From contig CP136067.1 of assembly GCA_032622095.1 (NCBI GenBank), forward strand, positions 197,124,052 through 197,188,051: a stretch of DNA of 64,000 bases, in the 5' to 3' direction. The notes below the pieces were generated by a model. That model had not been told where the DNA came from and ran no database searches. It saw only the letters and a program-made list of their open reading frames with translations. How positions within the stretch are numbered: the first letter of the stretch is position 1; the number at the start of each line of letters is the position of its first letter. A program made the position numbers and the translations under genes. Below are positions 1 through 11,870 of this stretch, piece by piece. The DNA is from Siphonodentalium dalli. Its lineage: Eukaryota; Mollusca; Scaphopoda; Gadilida; Siphonodentaliidae.

Positions 1-212
1 GCTTCAGCACTTTTATCTCAAAGCTGAGCCCCCAATTAGAATTTTATTTATCTATATCCATCGGTGCCACATATAGGTATAATTTCTGTACCATTATCGG
101 ATGGGATTGACCTTCAAGGAGCTTTTGACCATGGAAATCCACATTATGGGGGGTCAGTAATACATTTTCATATCCAAAAGTCAATGTTTTTTAAGATAAT
201 TGCCAAAAACCG
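1..212 (+). repeat. Left arm of a 3.4-kb inverted-repeat pair
   Basis: The reverse complement of this segment matches 3211-3468 in two blocks. One block contains the words for a cataatgtgg box and a ggcaattatcttaaaaa box. The other runs from the agctcc..gaaggtcaa box to the ttgagataaaagtgctgaa box. The order of the blocks is permuted between the arms, as if each arm samples a tandemly repeated unit at a different phase. The window edge cuts this arm, so its true end is unknown. No protein similarity is recognised. Confidence 0.7.
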
Positions 213-3210
213 ATTTCAGCATGTAATGCACCACAAGTATACAATACCACAAGGACACTTTTTAAAAGAACTATCCACATTCTCTGATCAACTTAAGAGC
301 ACAATTGACCACACACAATGGGATTAGCTGGAAATTGCTGCTGAGGATGTGTTGACCCCGACACACAACATGAGCTCTTCCCGACTGAACATGCCTTGGA
401 AACTGGTGTGCTTTACCAAAAATCAGGTAACAATTGTGCTCTAATCAACAGAAATGTACAGATTGAACAAAACAGGTTTTCAAAATTTGTTATCAACATT
501 TAACAGACGATCTGATTTAAGTGACCAAGCTATGAAAAATGCTAAACACTTTTACTAAATGGAATGACCAGCTGTTTGCTTCATGCAGCAGCCACATGTT
601 GCGATCTTAAAATGGGTATTGCATCTGGGCATAGTAAAAACATGTTGTAATCAGATGAGAGATGACCATATATACCAGTATATATTTCAGAAGTAATCAA
701 TTCTTCCAAAAGGACACCTCATCTCACAAAAAGTTTTAGGAAATGATGGAATCATCACTATTCAATCAATAGTAGAATGAGCATTTGTCGGTCCCACATT
801 AGTTTTCATTGGCCATGATAGTTTCAGGTTGGAGAAGATGAGGGTGTATAATTTCACTAACATAATTCTTCATAATAGCTAATAGCCCTCATAACTTACC
901 ATGTTAAAGATATTTTCATTTTCAATACCACCCCAGGTTAAGTGGTCCTGCTAATTTTATATTTTGCTGATGGGTACTGCTGGATTGCTATGATCGATGT
1001 TTGTAGGTCAAGGTGATTCTGTTAAGAAATAGTACCATCATTTTACCTAAAGTTGTTTCTTTTTGCATTGTTTGGCTAATCCGAGCAATTTGTGCAAAAG
1101 TCAGTGTCTGTATGAAACATTCAAGAACATATATACTTCAAAATATTTAATGTGTACGCTGATGTTTGGTAAACAACAGGAATAGTCATCTCAATTATGG
1201 CCAGTTTGTAAAAACCAGCACCCATTATTAAAATATTTCACAATATACATGTTTTTTAATGTACACTACACATAGTGGCTTATCCTTGATTTGTTCAGAT
1301 CGCTTTGTTCTACCTGACTATCATACCAAATTTATTAGTATCACCACTAAACTTGGGATGAATACTGCCAAATGAATATATTGTGATATATAGGGTAATG
1401 GAAAAATAATGGTTGAGTCTTTTCTAAATATAATTCTAGTAAAACCTACACAATACCGCCTTGGTCTGATAAGACTCAGAGTCATGTTTATTTAGGAGTA
1501 TAGACATGAAGTCCACCAGTCTCATGAAAATTAAATGGGCTCTGCACTAGTAACATCTGGGCTCCTGGGACCCATTAATATTGACAAATGCAACACAAAT
1601 GAAAAATACATAGTAACTTTCCTCAAACACAGATTATAACCTGACAATCATTGTGTTATAATCAGTGTACATATACATGTATATGTAGGCATGACCATAT
1701 CATGTTTTTTGAAATACTGCAGAGTGCAGACCATAAATTTCACTAGATTATACATGTAGTTACTGCATGTACATCACACACATAAGGCGACTGACACACA
1801 TACACGTACCTGCAGAGTTCACAATATTTGACATGTAAAGTATATATATATATATATCTCCTGTGCCTATAACATCAAACCGAACGGTTTTACAGTACTT
1901 TTACTGACATTTTTGGAGTGGCACATATACATACATAAAAAATAAAAATCAATTTAAAGGGACGAAATGAAAAATAAATTTGTGCAACTATAATTGAGAT
2001 CTATATTGCATTACAACATCCACAAATCTACAAAATCTACAACATCCACAAATCTACAAAATCTAAAAAAACATCTGACTATCATAGTCATTGGTAATGT
2101 GATAATTTTTCCTTGATAAGTTGAAACATGAGGGAGGATTGCATAGCATGCATGGCTACCTGCAGAATGTAGATTTGTATGTATTTATATCTGCATATCA
2201 ACTGATGCTTGTATTTTTCTTCTAACTCACTCTGAGCTCACAACGCAACAGGATTGCATTCGGAATCCATAAAGCTAGACACTTTAGAATCAAGCTTGCC
2301 AAATAAATTTCCATGAACCTCACATGAACTCACTCAGTTGAACACAAGGAACGATTGTCAAGTTGGAAAATATTCTGTATGTATGGAAGCCCTATATTTT
2401 TAATGTGTGGATTTATTATAACTGGACTAAAGCCCTTATAAAATAATCTGAAGGATTATTTTAGTCTTTATTACTGGATATCACACCAATAATCAATAGA
2501 CATGTATTTGTTAGTTTTGAACAGGACAATATATTTTAATATTACTGCAACTGCATCTTTCTTATGACTTATTTTCTTACAAACTCCCAAATTTGAACCA
2601 GAAACAATTTAGGGCAAATATACATCTACGTGTACATATACATATATCAGGATATAAATATAGGCGATCATGCCAGACTAGCCATTATTTGTTCTAAAAT
2701 AATGTACGTGTTAGGGAAATTGTAGAACCTTTATACAAAATGGTGATGCAGCCAATCAAAATTGATGTGGGACTGATAAAGACGCAACCTGCTCGACTAC
2801 CGAATCATACTGATTGATCAAATTATAGTAACTCAACATCACTAAACCTGCTTGTGAGCTGAGTATAATTCAATTCAACATTAGAATACCATAAAAACAC
2901 CCTGTTCTCCCATAAGTTTAAAGAAAATAACACATTGAACTCATTTACATGTATATTGCTAATGTGATACATGTATATGTCATTCCATTTATAACCATTT
3001 TGGCAACCATCTCACATCAAAGGCCATGAAATCTAGATAACAAAAGATGAACTACATTCAAATTATATCACCAGGTAACCTTTTTGTAGGAGTTTTAGGT
3101 TACTGATCAAATACCCTGTAATTGATGATTTCCTCAACATCTTTGTTATTGGGAAAATGTCTGTTTTTTCATTCTACGACCAATATATTCCATCCAAAAA
3201 CCTTATTTTC
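213..3210. other. AT-rich DNA with no recognisable gene
   Basis: This roughly 3-kb stretch between the inverted repeats has stops in all frames and no ORF above about 90 codons. It holds a short TA run near 1841-1857 and two adjacent copies of a 27-bp unit (acatccacaaatctacaaaatct type) at about 2015-2066. It may be the interior of a non-autonomous element bounded by the inverted repeats, but no transposase or target duplication is visible. Confidence 0.5.
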
Positions 3211-3468
3211 AGGGTCAAGAGCTCCCTGAAGGTCAAATCCCATCCGATAATGGTACAGAAAATATCAGAAATGATACCTGTATGTGGCACCGATGGATAT
3301 AGGTCAATAAAATTCTAATTGGGGGCTCAACTTTGAGATAAAAGTGCTGAATCCCAAAATTGGGGTTCAGGCCCTCAAAAATGGATTTTTTTTTTGGTTT
3401 TTGGCAATTATCTTAAAAACCATTGACTTTTGGATATGAAAATGTATTACTGGCCCCCCATAATGTGG
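3211..3468 (-). repeat. Right arm of the 3.4-kb inverted-repeat pair
   Basis: This arm matches the reverse complement of 1-212 in permuted block order. The shared words include the agctccctgaaggtcaaatc box, a tggcaccgatggatata box and a tggatatgaaaatgtattac box. Divergence is moderate, with several indels, so the pair is not recent. A GC-richer stretch follows to about 3600 (cgtcacacgaccccctatg and similar) and may belong to the same repeat. Confidence 0.7.
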
Positions 3469-3954
3469 CCATTCCGCACATTTTGAGTCGTCACACGACC
3501 CCCTATGTCCAACGGTTCTGGAGATATAGTCACGACGGGTAGTAGTACTTCGCGCAAAAAGGGGCGTGGCCATTTGACCCATTTCGCCGTCAATGGGAAA
3601 TGTGTTACCAACCAAATATTGTTTGTGTACCTTCAATTAGTGGATTCATGAAGAGTTTTGCTCTGGACATACAAGTGCATACAAAACCACCATGAGCTAC
3701 TCTAGTATAGATGTTAGGATTTATTCAATGTTTCAGGTTAAAATATCTGAATGGTTTCATACCGGGAATATACAACCATGGTTTATGAAGATATAGGAAT
3801 CCAAGGATATTAGGCCTAAGCATTGAGGTGCAAGGGGGTGCAAATGGAATTATGCAAAACTTGTGTTCGGTGGTCTGATTCTGATTCAAGGGAGGGGGGG
3901 GGGGTGCAGTTGGAATTTTCCAAGGTGGACACCCCAACGGAAACCCTCTAGCTA

Positions 3955-4126
3955 CGTCCCTGACTGTTGGAACAGCATGACCGATCTATGTGCGGGAGCG
4001 ACAGATGTCAACGAATTCAAATCAATTCTGAATGACACATGGAGAGGAAGACCCAACAAATTTTATTTTAAATTCAATGACGAAAAAAGAAAAAGAAAAA
4101 AAGAAAGATTTTATAATGCACTGTAA
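3955..4126 (+). pseudogene. C-terminal tail fragment of a non-LTR retrotransposon polyprotein
   Basis: The open frame reads DCWNSM, then ATDVNEFKSILNDTW, then RGRPNKFYF before a basic Lys/Arg-rich end and a stop at 4124-4126. A WN-(S/A)-L-P ... V-N-x-F-K-x-x-L-D-x-x-W ending is characteristic of the extreme C-terminus of several LINE reverse transcriptase proteins (CR1/L2-like and relatives). No reverse transcriptase core precedes it. The upstream DNA is a poly-G tract and unrelated sequence, so this is at most a severely truncated remnant. The family assignment is an inference from one short motif. Confidence 0.45.
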
Positions 4127-4533
4127 ATACAAGCACGTCGCCAAAAATGCCACGTATAGTTATAACGAACGAAAGCCGGACGATTTGGGTCGTATATAGA
4201 CTATATCTGATTTTGTGACTTCACCAATTATTATCTAATACGACACTGCTGTTTTGAATTTTTTCGAGCACTTTTGTCGCATCGTAGTTCGGTGGGCTTA
4301 AAGCATTAATTAATGTCGTAATCTGAAATAAACGTGTGCGTCTTTCAATGGCCGGCGTTCCAAAATGAGGCGAGTTACTATCGGAATTATGCACAGTGAA
4401 GTTCATTTGTAGCCGCGGTTTACATTTTATTGAGAACATAATCATCACATATTATTACCACTTTATAGGGCGTTCTCTAGGTCATTGATAATGTTTTTCG
4501 GGGCGTTCCAAATAGCGTATTGTTACCAAAACA

Positions 4534-4587
4534 GCGGGCCGCGGGCCGATAATGAGAAGCCTAGTTCATTATCGGCCCGCCGCCCGG
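4534..4587. repeat. GC-rich imperfect hairpin
   Basis: A GGGCCGATAATGA arm is followed after a few bases by its inverted copy TCATTATCGGCCC, giving a 20-plus-bp stem with a very short loop in otherwise AT-rich DNA. The GGGCC/GGCCC words recur in the larger foldback at 4951-5151, so the two may be related. Confidence 0.6.
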
Positions 4588-4950
4588 AAACTATAGATCT
4601 CGTTTATTATCGCGAGAGTTACGTCCCTTCAACTTCCGATCTGGCGTGTTTATTTCAAGAAAATAATGGGAACATGGATCCGATTTTCTCGACACTATAG
4701 TGGTTTTATGATTGGAATTCACGCTATATGATTGAATTATTGTATCAAGCGTAAGTATGCATTGATAATTTTAGCTGTCAACCTCTCATTGGTTGTTACT
4801 CGTCTCCAATGCTGGGTTTTCCCCTGTCCTATTTTCGAGACTCCGTCAGTCCGTGTCAGCTGACAAGTCAAATGGTATCTTGAAAATATTTCTCTCTTAA
4901 TCTACTTCATTATTCCACTAAATCCTCAAATGGTCAAATGTCCAAAACTG

Positions 4951-5151
4951 TGGTAATAATAGTAATAACATGATTTCATCGGGCATTATGGTTTATTAAC
5001 GGCCCTCTGGAATGATTAACAGCCCTCGGGCCTATTAGCGTCCCTCGACTTCGTCTCGGGCCGCTAATAGGCCCTTGGGCTGTTAATCATTCCAGCCGGG
5101 CCGTTAATAAACCATAACGCCCTCAAAAATCATGTTATTGTTATATTATGG
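4951..5151. repeat. Foldback (long palindrome) element, arms about 75-95 bp
   Basis: The left arm (ggtaataatagtaataacatg ... tcgggcctattagcg) and right arm (cgctaataggcccttgggc ... catgttattgttatattatgg) are inverted copies around a loop near 5045-5065 (ctcgacttcgtctcg). The arms contain the internal words tggtttattaacggccc and gaatgattaacagccc with their complements. With about 95 bp per arm and almost no spacer, this is a foldback MITE-like structure. It encodes nothing. Confidence 0.75.
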
Positions 5152-6140
5152 ACTGTCAACTATTTGCAATGGAGTGGCCTAAAATATAAATGTCGCGTGC
5201 AATGGTGGGAAAATCTCAATCACTCTGGCTGGTCTGGGGATACTGGAATCGAAATCGAAATCCGTGAAATCACATTGTAAACTATAGTTAATCTATATAT
5301 AGTTTTAAAATATAACAGAATATCACTGACAAAAGAGTGTGTGGTTTTCATGGTTACTCATGATAGTTAAAGTGCTAGTTAAGATAACAAACAAGAGAAA
5401 CTCTCAAACATTGGACATTCAAGGACTATTTGTGGGACGATCTAATGCATCTCATATCTTGACTGTTACATTTGACCATTTTAATAAACATTTGTTAGCA
5501 CACGTAGCAATATTGGCTGTGGAAATGTAAACATGTACATTTGTGGCATGTGAAAATCAATTTAGAAACGTGCAATATGATGCTAACCGGACGTAAAAGG
5601 CATTTCACAGGGTGTAATCGAAAGTTTACTGGGCGTTCAACACAAATAATAAAAAAAATACCGGGGGTTCAATGCTTTTTCCCCAGATTTTACCGGGAGT
5701 TCAATTCTGTTGGAGCACCACGCTTTGAAATCGGGCTCATATGTCGAGAAAACACAGGAAACAGGGGACAATCGCTAAGCGTGGCTTTCAATGGGATATC
5801 AAGGCATCCAAAACATGTCTTTGTTATAAAATAAGACATCGTATAGTTTGAAAAATGTGCTTGTGATAGCAAACGTGACGTGTTTTTAACACGAAAATAG
5901 GAGGTTTAACCTTGATTTACGAGAGAACTAGTCACGGGGTAGGAACTGCTCCATGAGAAAAGATCCTCTTGTGATTTTCGGTCCAGTTCACAATCGATCC
6001 GTGTCCAGTTCACTTGCGAGGTTTTTGTACTTGGTCCAAAACAGACGTGCTTTACATCATGTACCAAACTATACCATATCACAATAACCATTAGCGATTA
6101 AATTCAAACAATAGTAGTAGTACATGGGACTCCTTAACCT
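5152..6140. other. Noncoding stretch without recognisable features
   Basis: Open frames reach about 97 codons (5541-5834) but have no domain-like composition and overlap other short frames on the opposite strand. I see no RNA gene or mobile-element terminus here. Confidence 0.4.
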
Positions 6141-6215
6141 CAGATTCGTTAACCCCAGATTCGTTAACCCCAGATTCGTTGACGGCAGATTTGTTGACGG
6201 CAGATTCGTTGACGG
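6141..6215 (+). repeat. 15-bp minisatellite, five copies
   Basis: The unit cagattcgttaacc(c) starts at 6141, 6156, 6171, 6186 and 6201, an exact 15-bp period. The last two and a half copies carry gacgg where the first carry aaccc, so the array has two variant halves. Confidence 0.85.
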
Positions 6216-6343
6216 CAATCGTAAAATTGGGCATAAGTGTATTTTGAGTATGTTAGTACTATAGTACTATATATTTGAGAATCGTTGATAAAAATGGGCG
6301 TAAGTATATTTTCGATAGAGCAGGGCGCCAGAGCGTCCTGTTG

Positions 6344-6565
6344 GTGTGTGTATATTGTTGACTAACAAATCATCGTGTATAAGTGTGAAGTTGTTTTTTT
6401 TTGGGGAACTTTGTAATTTCGGCCGACCATTGCGTGTCTGCAAATAATCTCAGCTTAAGACGGCTTAACCAATTCATAGAGCAGTATCAGCGTAATGTGT
6501 GTATATTGTTGACTAACAAGTCATCGTGTGAAGTTGCTTTGTAATCTCGGCCGCCTACTGCGTGT
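6344..6565 (+). repeat. Two direct copies of a roughly 90-bp unit, about 152 bp apart
   Basis: The words gtgtgtatattgttgactaac, tcatcgtgtg..agttg, gtaat(t/c)tcggccg and tgcgtgtct occur in the same order at about 6344-6441 and 6496-6565. The second copy is shorter by internal deletion. Confidence 0.7.
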
Positions 6566-6591
6566 CTCACACAGCAAAAGAAATAATCACA

Positions 6592-7570
6592 CTCGGTATT
6601 GTTTGTATCAATTTTGTTTGTTTAATTTATTAATCGACAGTCTACAAATAGTTTAACTAGTTTATATACCAATTATGTGGGTGCAGATGTTGATGTTTTG
6701 TTTTTAGGTATTTATTCTCGAAAAAATATATATATTTTCATAACATAATCTAACACACACTATCGACAACCTAAAAAAATGCTGCTGGAAGAGATTATGA
6801 AGTTTTTATGTTTATGCATAGTATATGGCATATACCAATGGATTGTTGACAATGATCAACACGAGGACAATACTGAACACGAGGACAATACTGATGAAAG
6901 TGATGACGCTTACAATGAAGATGATGACCTGCCTATTTTTCACTGGGTTGGTCTTATCAATCAACGGATTCATGCTGATGGTGACAATGGCCAGGATGAC
7001 AGGGACTCTGACCAGTGGTCAGTATCCTCCGACAACTCTTATCTGGACGTTCGTGGTAGCTGCCTGTACTTGAATCAGAATCCGACCACGACGATTGGGA
7101 ACTGGTGGTCCAGTAGTCAGCCTCGGGACGTCGTAGAGGGAATAATCAACGAATTTCACAGCGAAAATTACTAAGCCTATTATCCCTGTAGTTTCCCTTG
7201 TGTTCATAACCCAAACATCAAGGGTTGCGTGTGTGATCACCTGTACATATTATCAGTTTATCGAGCTATTCATACTTACGCCAAAGTAAGTAATCTGTAC
7301 ATATTAGGCTTATTAGCAGCTTATCACGTGATCAGTAAGTGTGCCAATCGGGTGTCCACATATGTCCACAATGTTTTATTTGCAATAATTGGACATTATA
7401 CTCTCACGTAAATAACAAGGAGCTTTATTCATTACCTCTCTATCACGATGAAGTTATTAAGCATCGTGTAGCACTATTTCACCAAAGGTCACATGTTAGA
7501 CGTGCACACGTATACACACGTAATATCAGACTAAACAAAGCTGTTGATATGTTTCTTTCATCTTTTATAT
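6592..7570 (+). repeat. Copy A of a roughly 980-bp duplicated block
   Basis: This block is nearly identical to 10808-11789. Both copies begin at ctcggtattgtttgtatcaa and end at tttctttcatcttttatat, after which the flanks diverge completely. Differences are a few substitutions and single-base indels. The ends lack the TG..CA of LTRs and no target duplication is evident, so the block looks like a segmental duplicate or an unclassified dispersed repeat. It contains one small ORF. Confidence 0.9.
6779..7174 (+). pseudogene. Small acidic ORF with N-terminal hydrophobic segment, copy A (frameshifted)
   Basis: The frame opens with a hydrophobic stretch at residues 9-23 (KFLCLCIVYGIYQWIV), compatible with a signal anchor or signal peptide. 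A strongly acidic region follows, with two imperfect HEDNT repeats at about residues 27-38 and many Asp/Glu up to residue 52. Compared with the copy at 10997, one C is missing near 7084. This shifts the frame so that the protein runs on to 131 codons instead of stopping at 112. Copy B is the more plausible intact form, because its end (DDWEL) is also acidic. I do not recognise the family. Because it lies inside a duplicated repeat, it may be a mobile-element protein or a chance ORF. Confidence 0.4.
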
Positions 7571-7867
7571 ATATATATCTTTAATTGTCCTCCATATGTG
7601 AAGAGTTATTGAATACAGAACATATACACACAGAAACATGGACACAAATACGTCAACATATATACAAGTACAAGTTTATACAAAACAAAGTTACATCACA
7701 AGGAATGGAATAACATACAGTCGCTACTCATTCGTGTATTATGCATTTAGGCACACGTACACAAGTCCACCCATACCAACATATGCACCCTCTCTCTCAG
7801 TTTCTCCCTTCTCATTCGATCTCTCTCTCTATCTCTATCTCTGTGATATCTCTCCCTCTTTCGTTTT

Positions 7868-7868
<1 letters not shown>

Positions 7869-7940
<72 letters not shown>
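7869..7940 (+). repeat. (CT)36 microsatellite
   Basis: Uninterrupted CT dinucleotides run from about 7869 to 7940, with interrupted CT-rich flank from 7790. Apparent Ser/Leu- or Arg/Glu-repeat ORFs across it are artefacts of the repeat. Confidence 0.95.
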
Positions 7941-7944
<4 letters not shown>

Positions 7945-8092
7945 CTCACTCTCGAGTTTCTGTCGCACACGCATCCACACTCTTTAACATATAAACATAT
8001 TTAAAAGTATTTCAATATGCCTTGTCGATTACAGTCACTTGGAAGCTATATTTATTATATATTGCTCATGTTTAATAAGATGTAATTGTCAA

Positions 8093-10806
8093 TCAATTTC
8101 TTAACAAGGCCAAGCAATACCATAGCTTGAGACTTGATTTGGCGAAAAAGTGTACTGCAAATGGTAATGAACAATTTCCCATTTCTACTAAAGAAGATGG
8201 TATATTCCCCAGAAATATGGATAACTGCTTTGCCCCTGTCAACTCGTCCATATACATAAAAGCATCTATTCCGAACGTGTTAATGATATCGTACCAAATA
8301 TTATTCCTTGTATTCGATATGGAAGTGCAGTTTATTATGGTATGTTCTATAATGCATTGATATTGCGTATTACATAGTAGACAAAGCCCGTTATCTTTAT
8401 ATGCGGTGTGAGCGATAAGTCTAGCAATCATAAGAAATGTAAATTTTTCATCTGGATAAAGCCTGCATGTTTGCCACAGTAACGAGGAATTGAGTTTGGT
8501 TTGTGTAAGTCCATATTGTGCCAGATCACTATTTGATTCAATACTCTTTCTCCACTCAAGTGCATTTATAGTGTTAATCTCAGTTTTTACGATATTCTTC
8601 CAGTATGATTTGGTGGGAAACGTGCTTTCGAGCGTATAGCGTTCTAGGTACTCATATAAGTTTATACCTCTTTAGAACTGTAGAAATATCTGCCATGAAG
8701 GATTGTGGGTGAGAAATTCCAAGAATATGACTATGAAGCCGCACTAGGAACACGGATTTAGCGGTCTTATTTGTATTTAGTCTACATAATGTTGCTAGTA
8801 AGCTTAATTTCCTTTTATCAATATAGGATTCAAGCCCACCGCACCCCAGAGCCCCTGTACGATGCAAGTTCTGGTTTGTTGTGGGAATCCTTGAATATGT
8901 TTTAGGCAAAAATCTATGTGCCTCTCTCCGTGTATGCATGAGAAACATTAGATATATTCCAGAGCAGTTCACTACCGTACAGAGCCTTAGGGAGGACGAT
9001 GGACTTGTAGATACTGAAACAACTGTATGGGGTGATACCCGCCTGCGTATAATCCTGCATTGGTCAGCGATATATATGTGCCTTTGAGTTTTGTGCAAAT
9101 TTTGTTTGCAAGTTTTGAGTTAAAGCTGAATTTCTCAATAGGGATTCCCAAGTGTGTTTCCAGATTCGACTTCATGTATTACACTGTTGCCAAATTGCCA
9201 CGATCTCTGTGATTTAATGAATTCACGTTGCGTTTCGTTTGAAAACAATGATGAATGTCTTGGATGAGTTATAAAGGTATCTCCATTTCAAGCTATAATC
9301 TAGACAAATATTATACAAAGTACGTAGGCCTGACTCTGAAAGTGATAGAAGTACCATGTCATCCGCCTGTACTGGCGAAGTGCACTTTATATCATGCATG
9401 TGGAGGCCACATAAAGAATTTTCCCAACTCGTATATGAGGTCGTCTACATACATCATATAAAATAGAGGTGAGAGGATAGAGCCTTGTCTAGCTCCTTGA
9501 AAGATGCCCAAACCAGTCTGAGAAAGTATTTCTATACCGTACGCAACATTCGATACCCGTCAGGAGTGCTTTGAAAGTGTGCCATATAATACCATTGAAT
9601 CCTCTTTTTATGCAATTTGTACAAAAGGACCATTTAACCCAGACGGAGTCAAACGCTTTTGAGACGTCTAGAAAACAGGCCGAATAATTTACTGTGCGTC
9701 TCTTTAGTGTAGGAAATTGCACTCCTGTAATAAGTACGAAGTTGCCATACAGCTTACTCCGCTCTGAAAACCATGTTGGAGCGGGTTGAATGGCTATATT
9801 GTTTGGCGTGTATGATTGCAAGCGCATGAGTATCACTTTTTCACATAGTTTATACAAAGCAGGCATGATTGTAATTGGTCTGTAGCTGTCAAATGCTTGT
9901 TTTGACTTTTTACCGCCTTTATATAGAGATATCATCACTCCTTTCTTGGCATTGTTAGGAACATATGAAAATTCTAACATCTTACTGAAAAGGTGGCACA
10001 ATTTACAAACTATGCATGGTGCGCTATAAACAATGTGTTCATTTGTTATCGAGTCATGTCCCGCTGCTTTATTCCTGTTGAGTTTAGGTATAATATCGGT
10101 CAACTCTGATTCACTAACTGGACAGCAGAGAATTTTATGAAGGTCGGTATATTGTCTTTTTTAATAGACGATACATATGAATTAACCGATTTAAGATGAT
10201 TAGCGTCAAACTGCTCATTTTGTAGTGGTATGAATAGGTTTCCATAGTATGATGCCCATGCATTAGATATAGACTGGTTAGTACGGAGAGTTTCACCGTT
10301 GTGCACGAAATGTGACGGCGATAGCGTGTTACGTTCTCTGCGTTTGTAATTGACCAATCGATAGAATGTATTCTGATCTATTTCAGCGCACTTGTCGATT
10401 TCGGCATCACGGTCCCGCATAAATTGTTCTGAAATTTTGCGATGTGTACGTCGAAAAGAGCGTTTTGCTTCTTTATAATGGCGATATGAATTGGAACCTT
10501 CGTAATGAGGTTTGCCTTCTGCCAACCAGCATCTGCGACACTCGCGCATATTAAAGTGGGCGGATTTTAACGATTTGTTCCAATATGGTTTAATATGACT
10601 ACGGAATTTTGATTTAGGAACAACTTCTGAGGCTGCATTACTGAGAGCAGAAACTAAGGAATTATAATAGTTATCAATCGAAGATACACTATCTATTTCA
10701 ACAGTAGGGCAATTTTTACCCACGTTTGTCGCAAACGTACGAGCGAGTGTCGGATTTGAATTCAGAGCTGACCATTTTAATTTTGACGAGCACTGTACAT
10801 GAGAGG
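8093..10806 (-). pseudogene. Non-LTR retrotransposon (LINE) ORF2 remnant, 5'-truncated and frameshifted
   Basis: Read on the minus strand from 10806 downward, the pieces form one reverse transcriptase protein broken by several frameshifts. At 10806-10100 lies the linker between endonuclease and RT (PYWNKSLK, YRHYKEAKRSFRRTHR). At 10103-9489 is the RT N-terminal half: NKAAGHDSI, YRPITIMPALYKL, and motif A in FLDVSKAFDSVW. At 9371-9352, in another frame, motif C reads ADDMVLLS, the catalytic Asp-Asp. At 9175-8652 are the thumb and linker pieces (HLGIPIEKF, ESYIDKRKLSLLATLCRLN). At 8431-8093 is a C-terminal zinc-finger-like CLLC ... EHTIINC. The endonuclease is absent: the reading frame is open into the junction with copy B at 10807. 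The arrangement fits jockey/I-type LINEs, but the clade is not resolved. It cannot be active. Confidence 0.85.
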
Positions 10807-10807
10807 C

Positions 10808-11789
10808 CTCGGTATTGTTTGTATCAATTTTTTTTGTTTAATTTATTAATCGACAGTCTACAAATAGTTTAAACTAGTTTATATACCAATTATGTGGGTG
10901 CAGATGTTGATGTTTTGTTTTTAGGTATTTATTCTCGAAAAAAATAAATATATTTTCATAACATAATCTAACACACACTATCGACAACCTAAAACAATGC
11001 TGCTGGAAGAGATTATGAAGTTTTTATGTTTATGCATAGTATATGGCATATACCAATGGATTGTTGACAATGATCAACACGAGGACAATACTGAACACGA
11101 GGACAATACTGATGAAAGTGATGACGCTTACAATGAAGATGATGACCTGCCTATTTTTCACTGTGTTGGTCTTATCAATCAACGGATTCATGCTGATGGT
11201 GACAATGGCCAGGATGACATGGACTCTGACCAGTGGTCAGTATCCTCCGACAACTCTTATCTGGACGTTCGTGGTAGCTGCCTGTACTTGAATCAGAATC
11301 CGACCCACGACGATTGGGAACTGGTGGTCCAGTAGTCAGCCTCGGGACGTCGTAGAGGGAATAATCAACGAATTTCACAGCGAAAATTACTAAGCCTATT
11401 ATCCCTGTAGTTTCCCTTGTGTTCATAACCCAAACATCAAGGGTTGCGTGTGTGATCACCTGTACATATTATCAGTTTATCGAGCTATTCATACTTACGC
11501 CAAAGTAAGTAATCTGTACATATTAGGCTTATTAGCAGCTTATCACGTGATCAGTAAGTGTGCCAATCGGGTGTCCACATATGTCCACAATGTTTTATTT
11601 GCAATAATTGGACATTATACTCTCACGTAAATAACAAGGAGCTTTATTCATTACCTCTCTATCACGATGAAGTTATTAAGCATCGTGTAGCACTATTTCA
11701 CCAAAGGTCACATGTTAGACGTGCACACGTATACACACGTAATATCAGACTAAACAAAGCTGTTGATATGTTTCTTTCATCTTTTATAT
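10808..11789 (+). repeat. Copy B of the roughly 980-bp duplicated block
   Basis: Nearly identical to 6592-7570 and in the same orientation. Its left edge coincides exactly with the 5' truncation point of the LINE at 10806/10807. The distal flank (atggcgctatatg) is unrelated to the flank of copy A. Confidence 0.9.
10997..11335 (+). CDS. Small acidic ORF with N-terminal hydrophobic segment, copy B
   Basis: This 112-codon ORF starts at an ATG 2 bp after a ctaaaaca box shared with copy A. Residues 9-23 are hydrophobic (one possible membrane or signal segment), residues 24-52 are dominated by Asp/Glu with two HEDNT units, and the protein ends in DDWELVVQ. Relative to copy A it lacks the frame-changing deletion and differs by a few substitutions (Trp to Cys in IFH(W/C)V, Arg to Met in DD(R/M)DS). 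The family is unknown. Selection cannot be inferred from two copies, so coding status is uncertain. Confidence 0.4.
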   Translation: MLLEEIMKFLCLCIVYGIYQWIVDNDQHEDNTEHEDNTDESDDAYNEDDDLPIFHCVGLINQRIHADGDNGQDDMDSDQWSVSSDNSYLDVRGSCLYLNQNPTHDDWELVVQ

Positions 11790-11858
11790 GATGGCGCTAT
11801 ATGTTATATACTCGATAGACCTAGTTACCGCCTGTGCTCAATCGCACATAAGCGAAAC

Positions 11859-11870
11859 AAACGCTCTTTA
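11859..11870 (-). other. Occurrence of a recurrent 12-bp word (TAAAGAGCGTTT)
   Basis: Minus-strand TAAAGAGCGTTT, followed by tgtttcgcttatgtgcga. The same word with similar context (gcttcacttctgtgcga) is at 13714-13725. The exact word recurs at 15267, 29053, 29374 and just ahead of the Polinton ATPase at 32331. Its function is unknown. Confidence 0.5.

Noticed and set aside
7638-8004. Ser/Leu-repeat and Arg/Glu-repeat ORFs
   Set aside because: They are translations of the (CT)n microsatellite.
6592-11789. LTR retrotransposon with 980-bp LTRs flanking a reverse transcriptase
   Set aside because: The enclosed reverse transcriptase is of non-LTR type, truncated at the copy boundary and on the opposite strand. 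The repeats lack TG..CA ends, and no primer-binding site, gag or integrase is seen.
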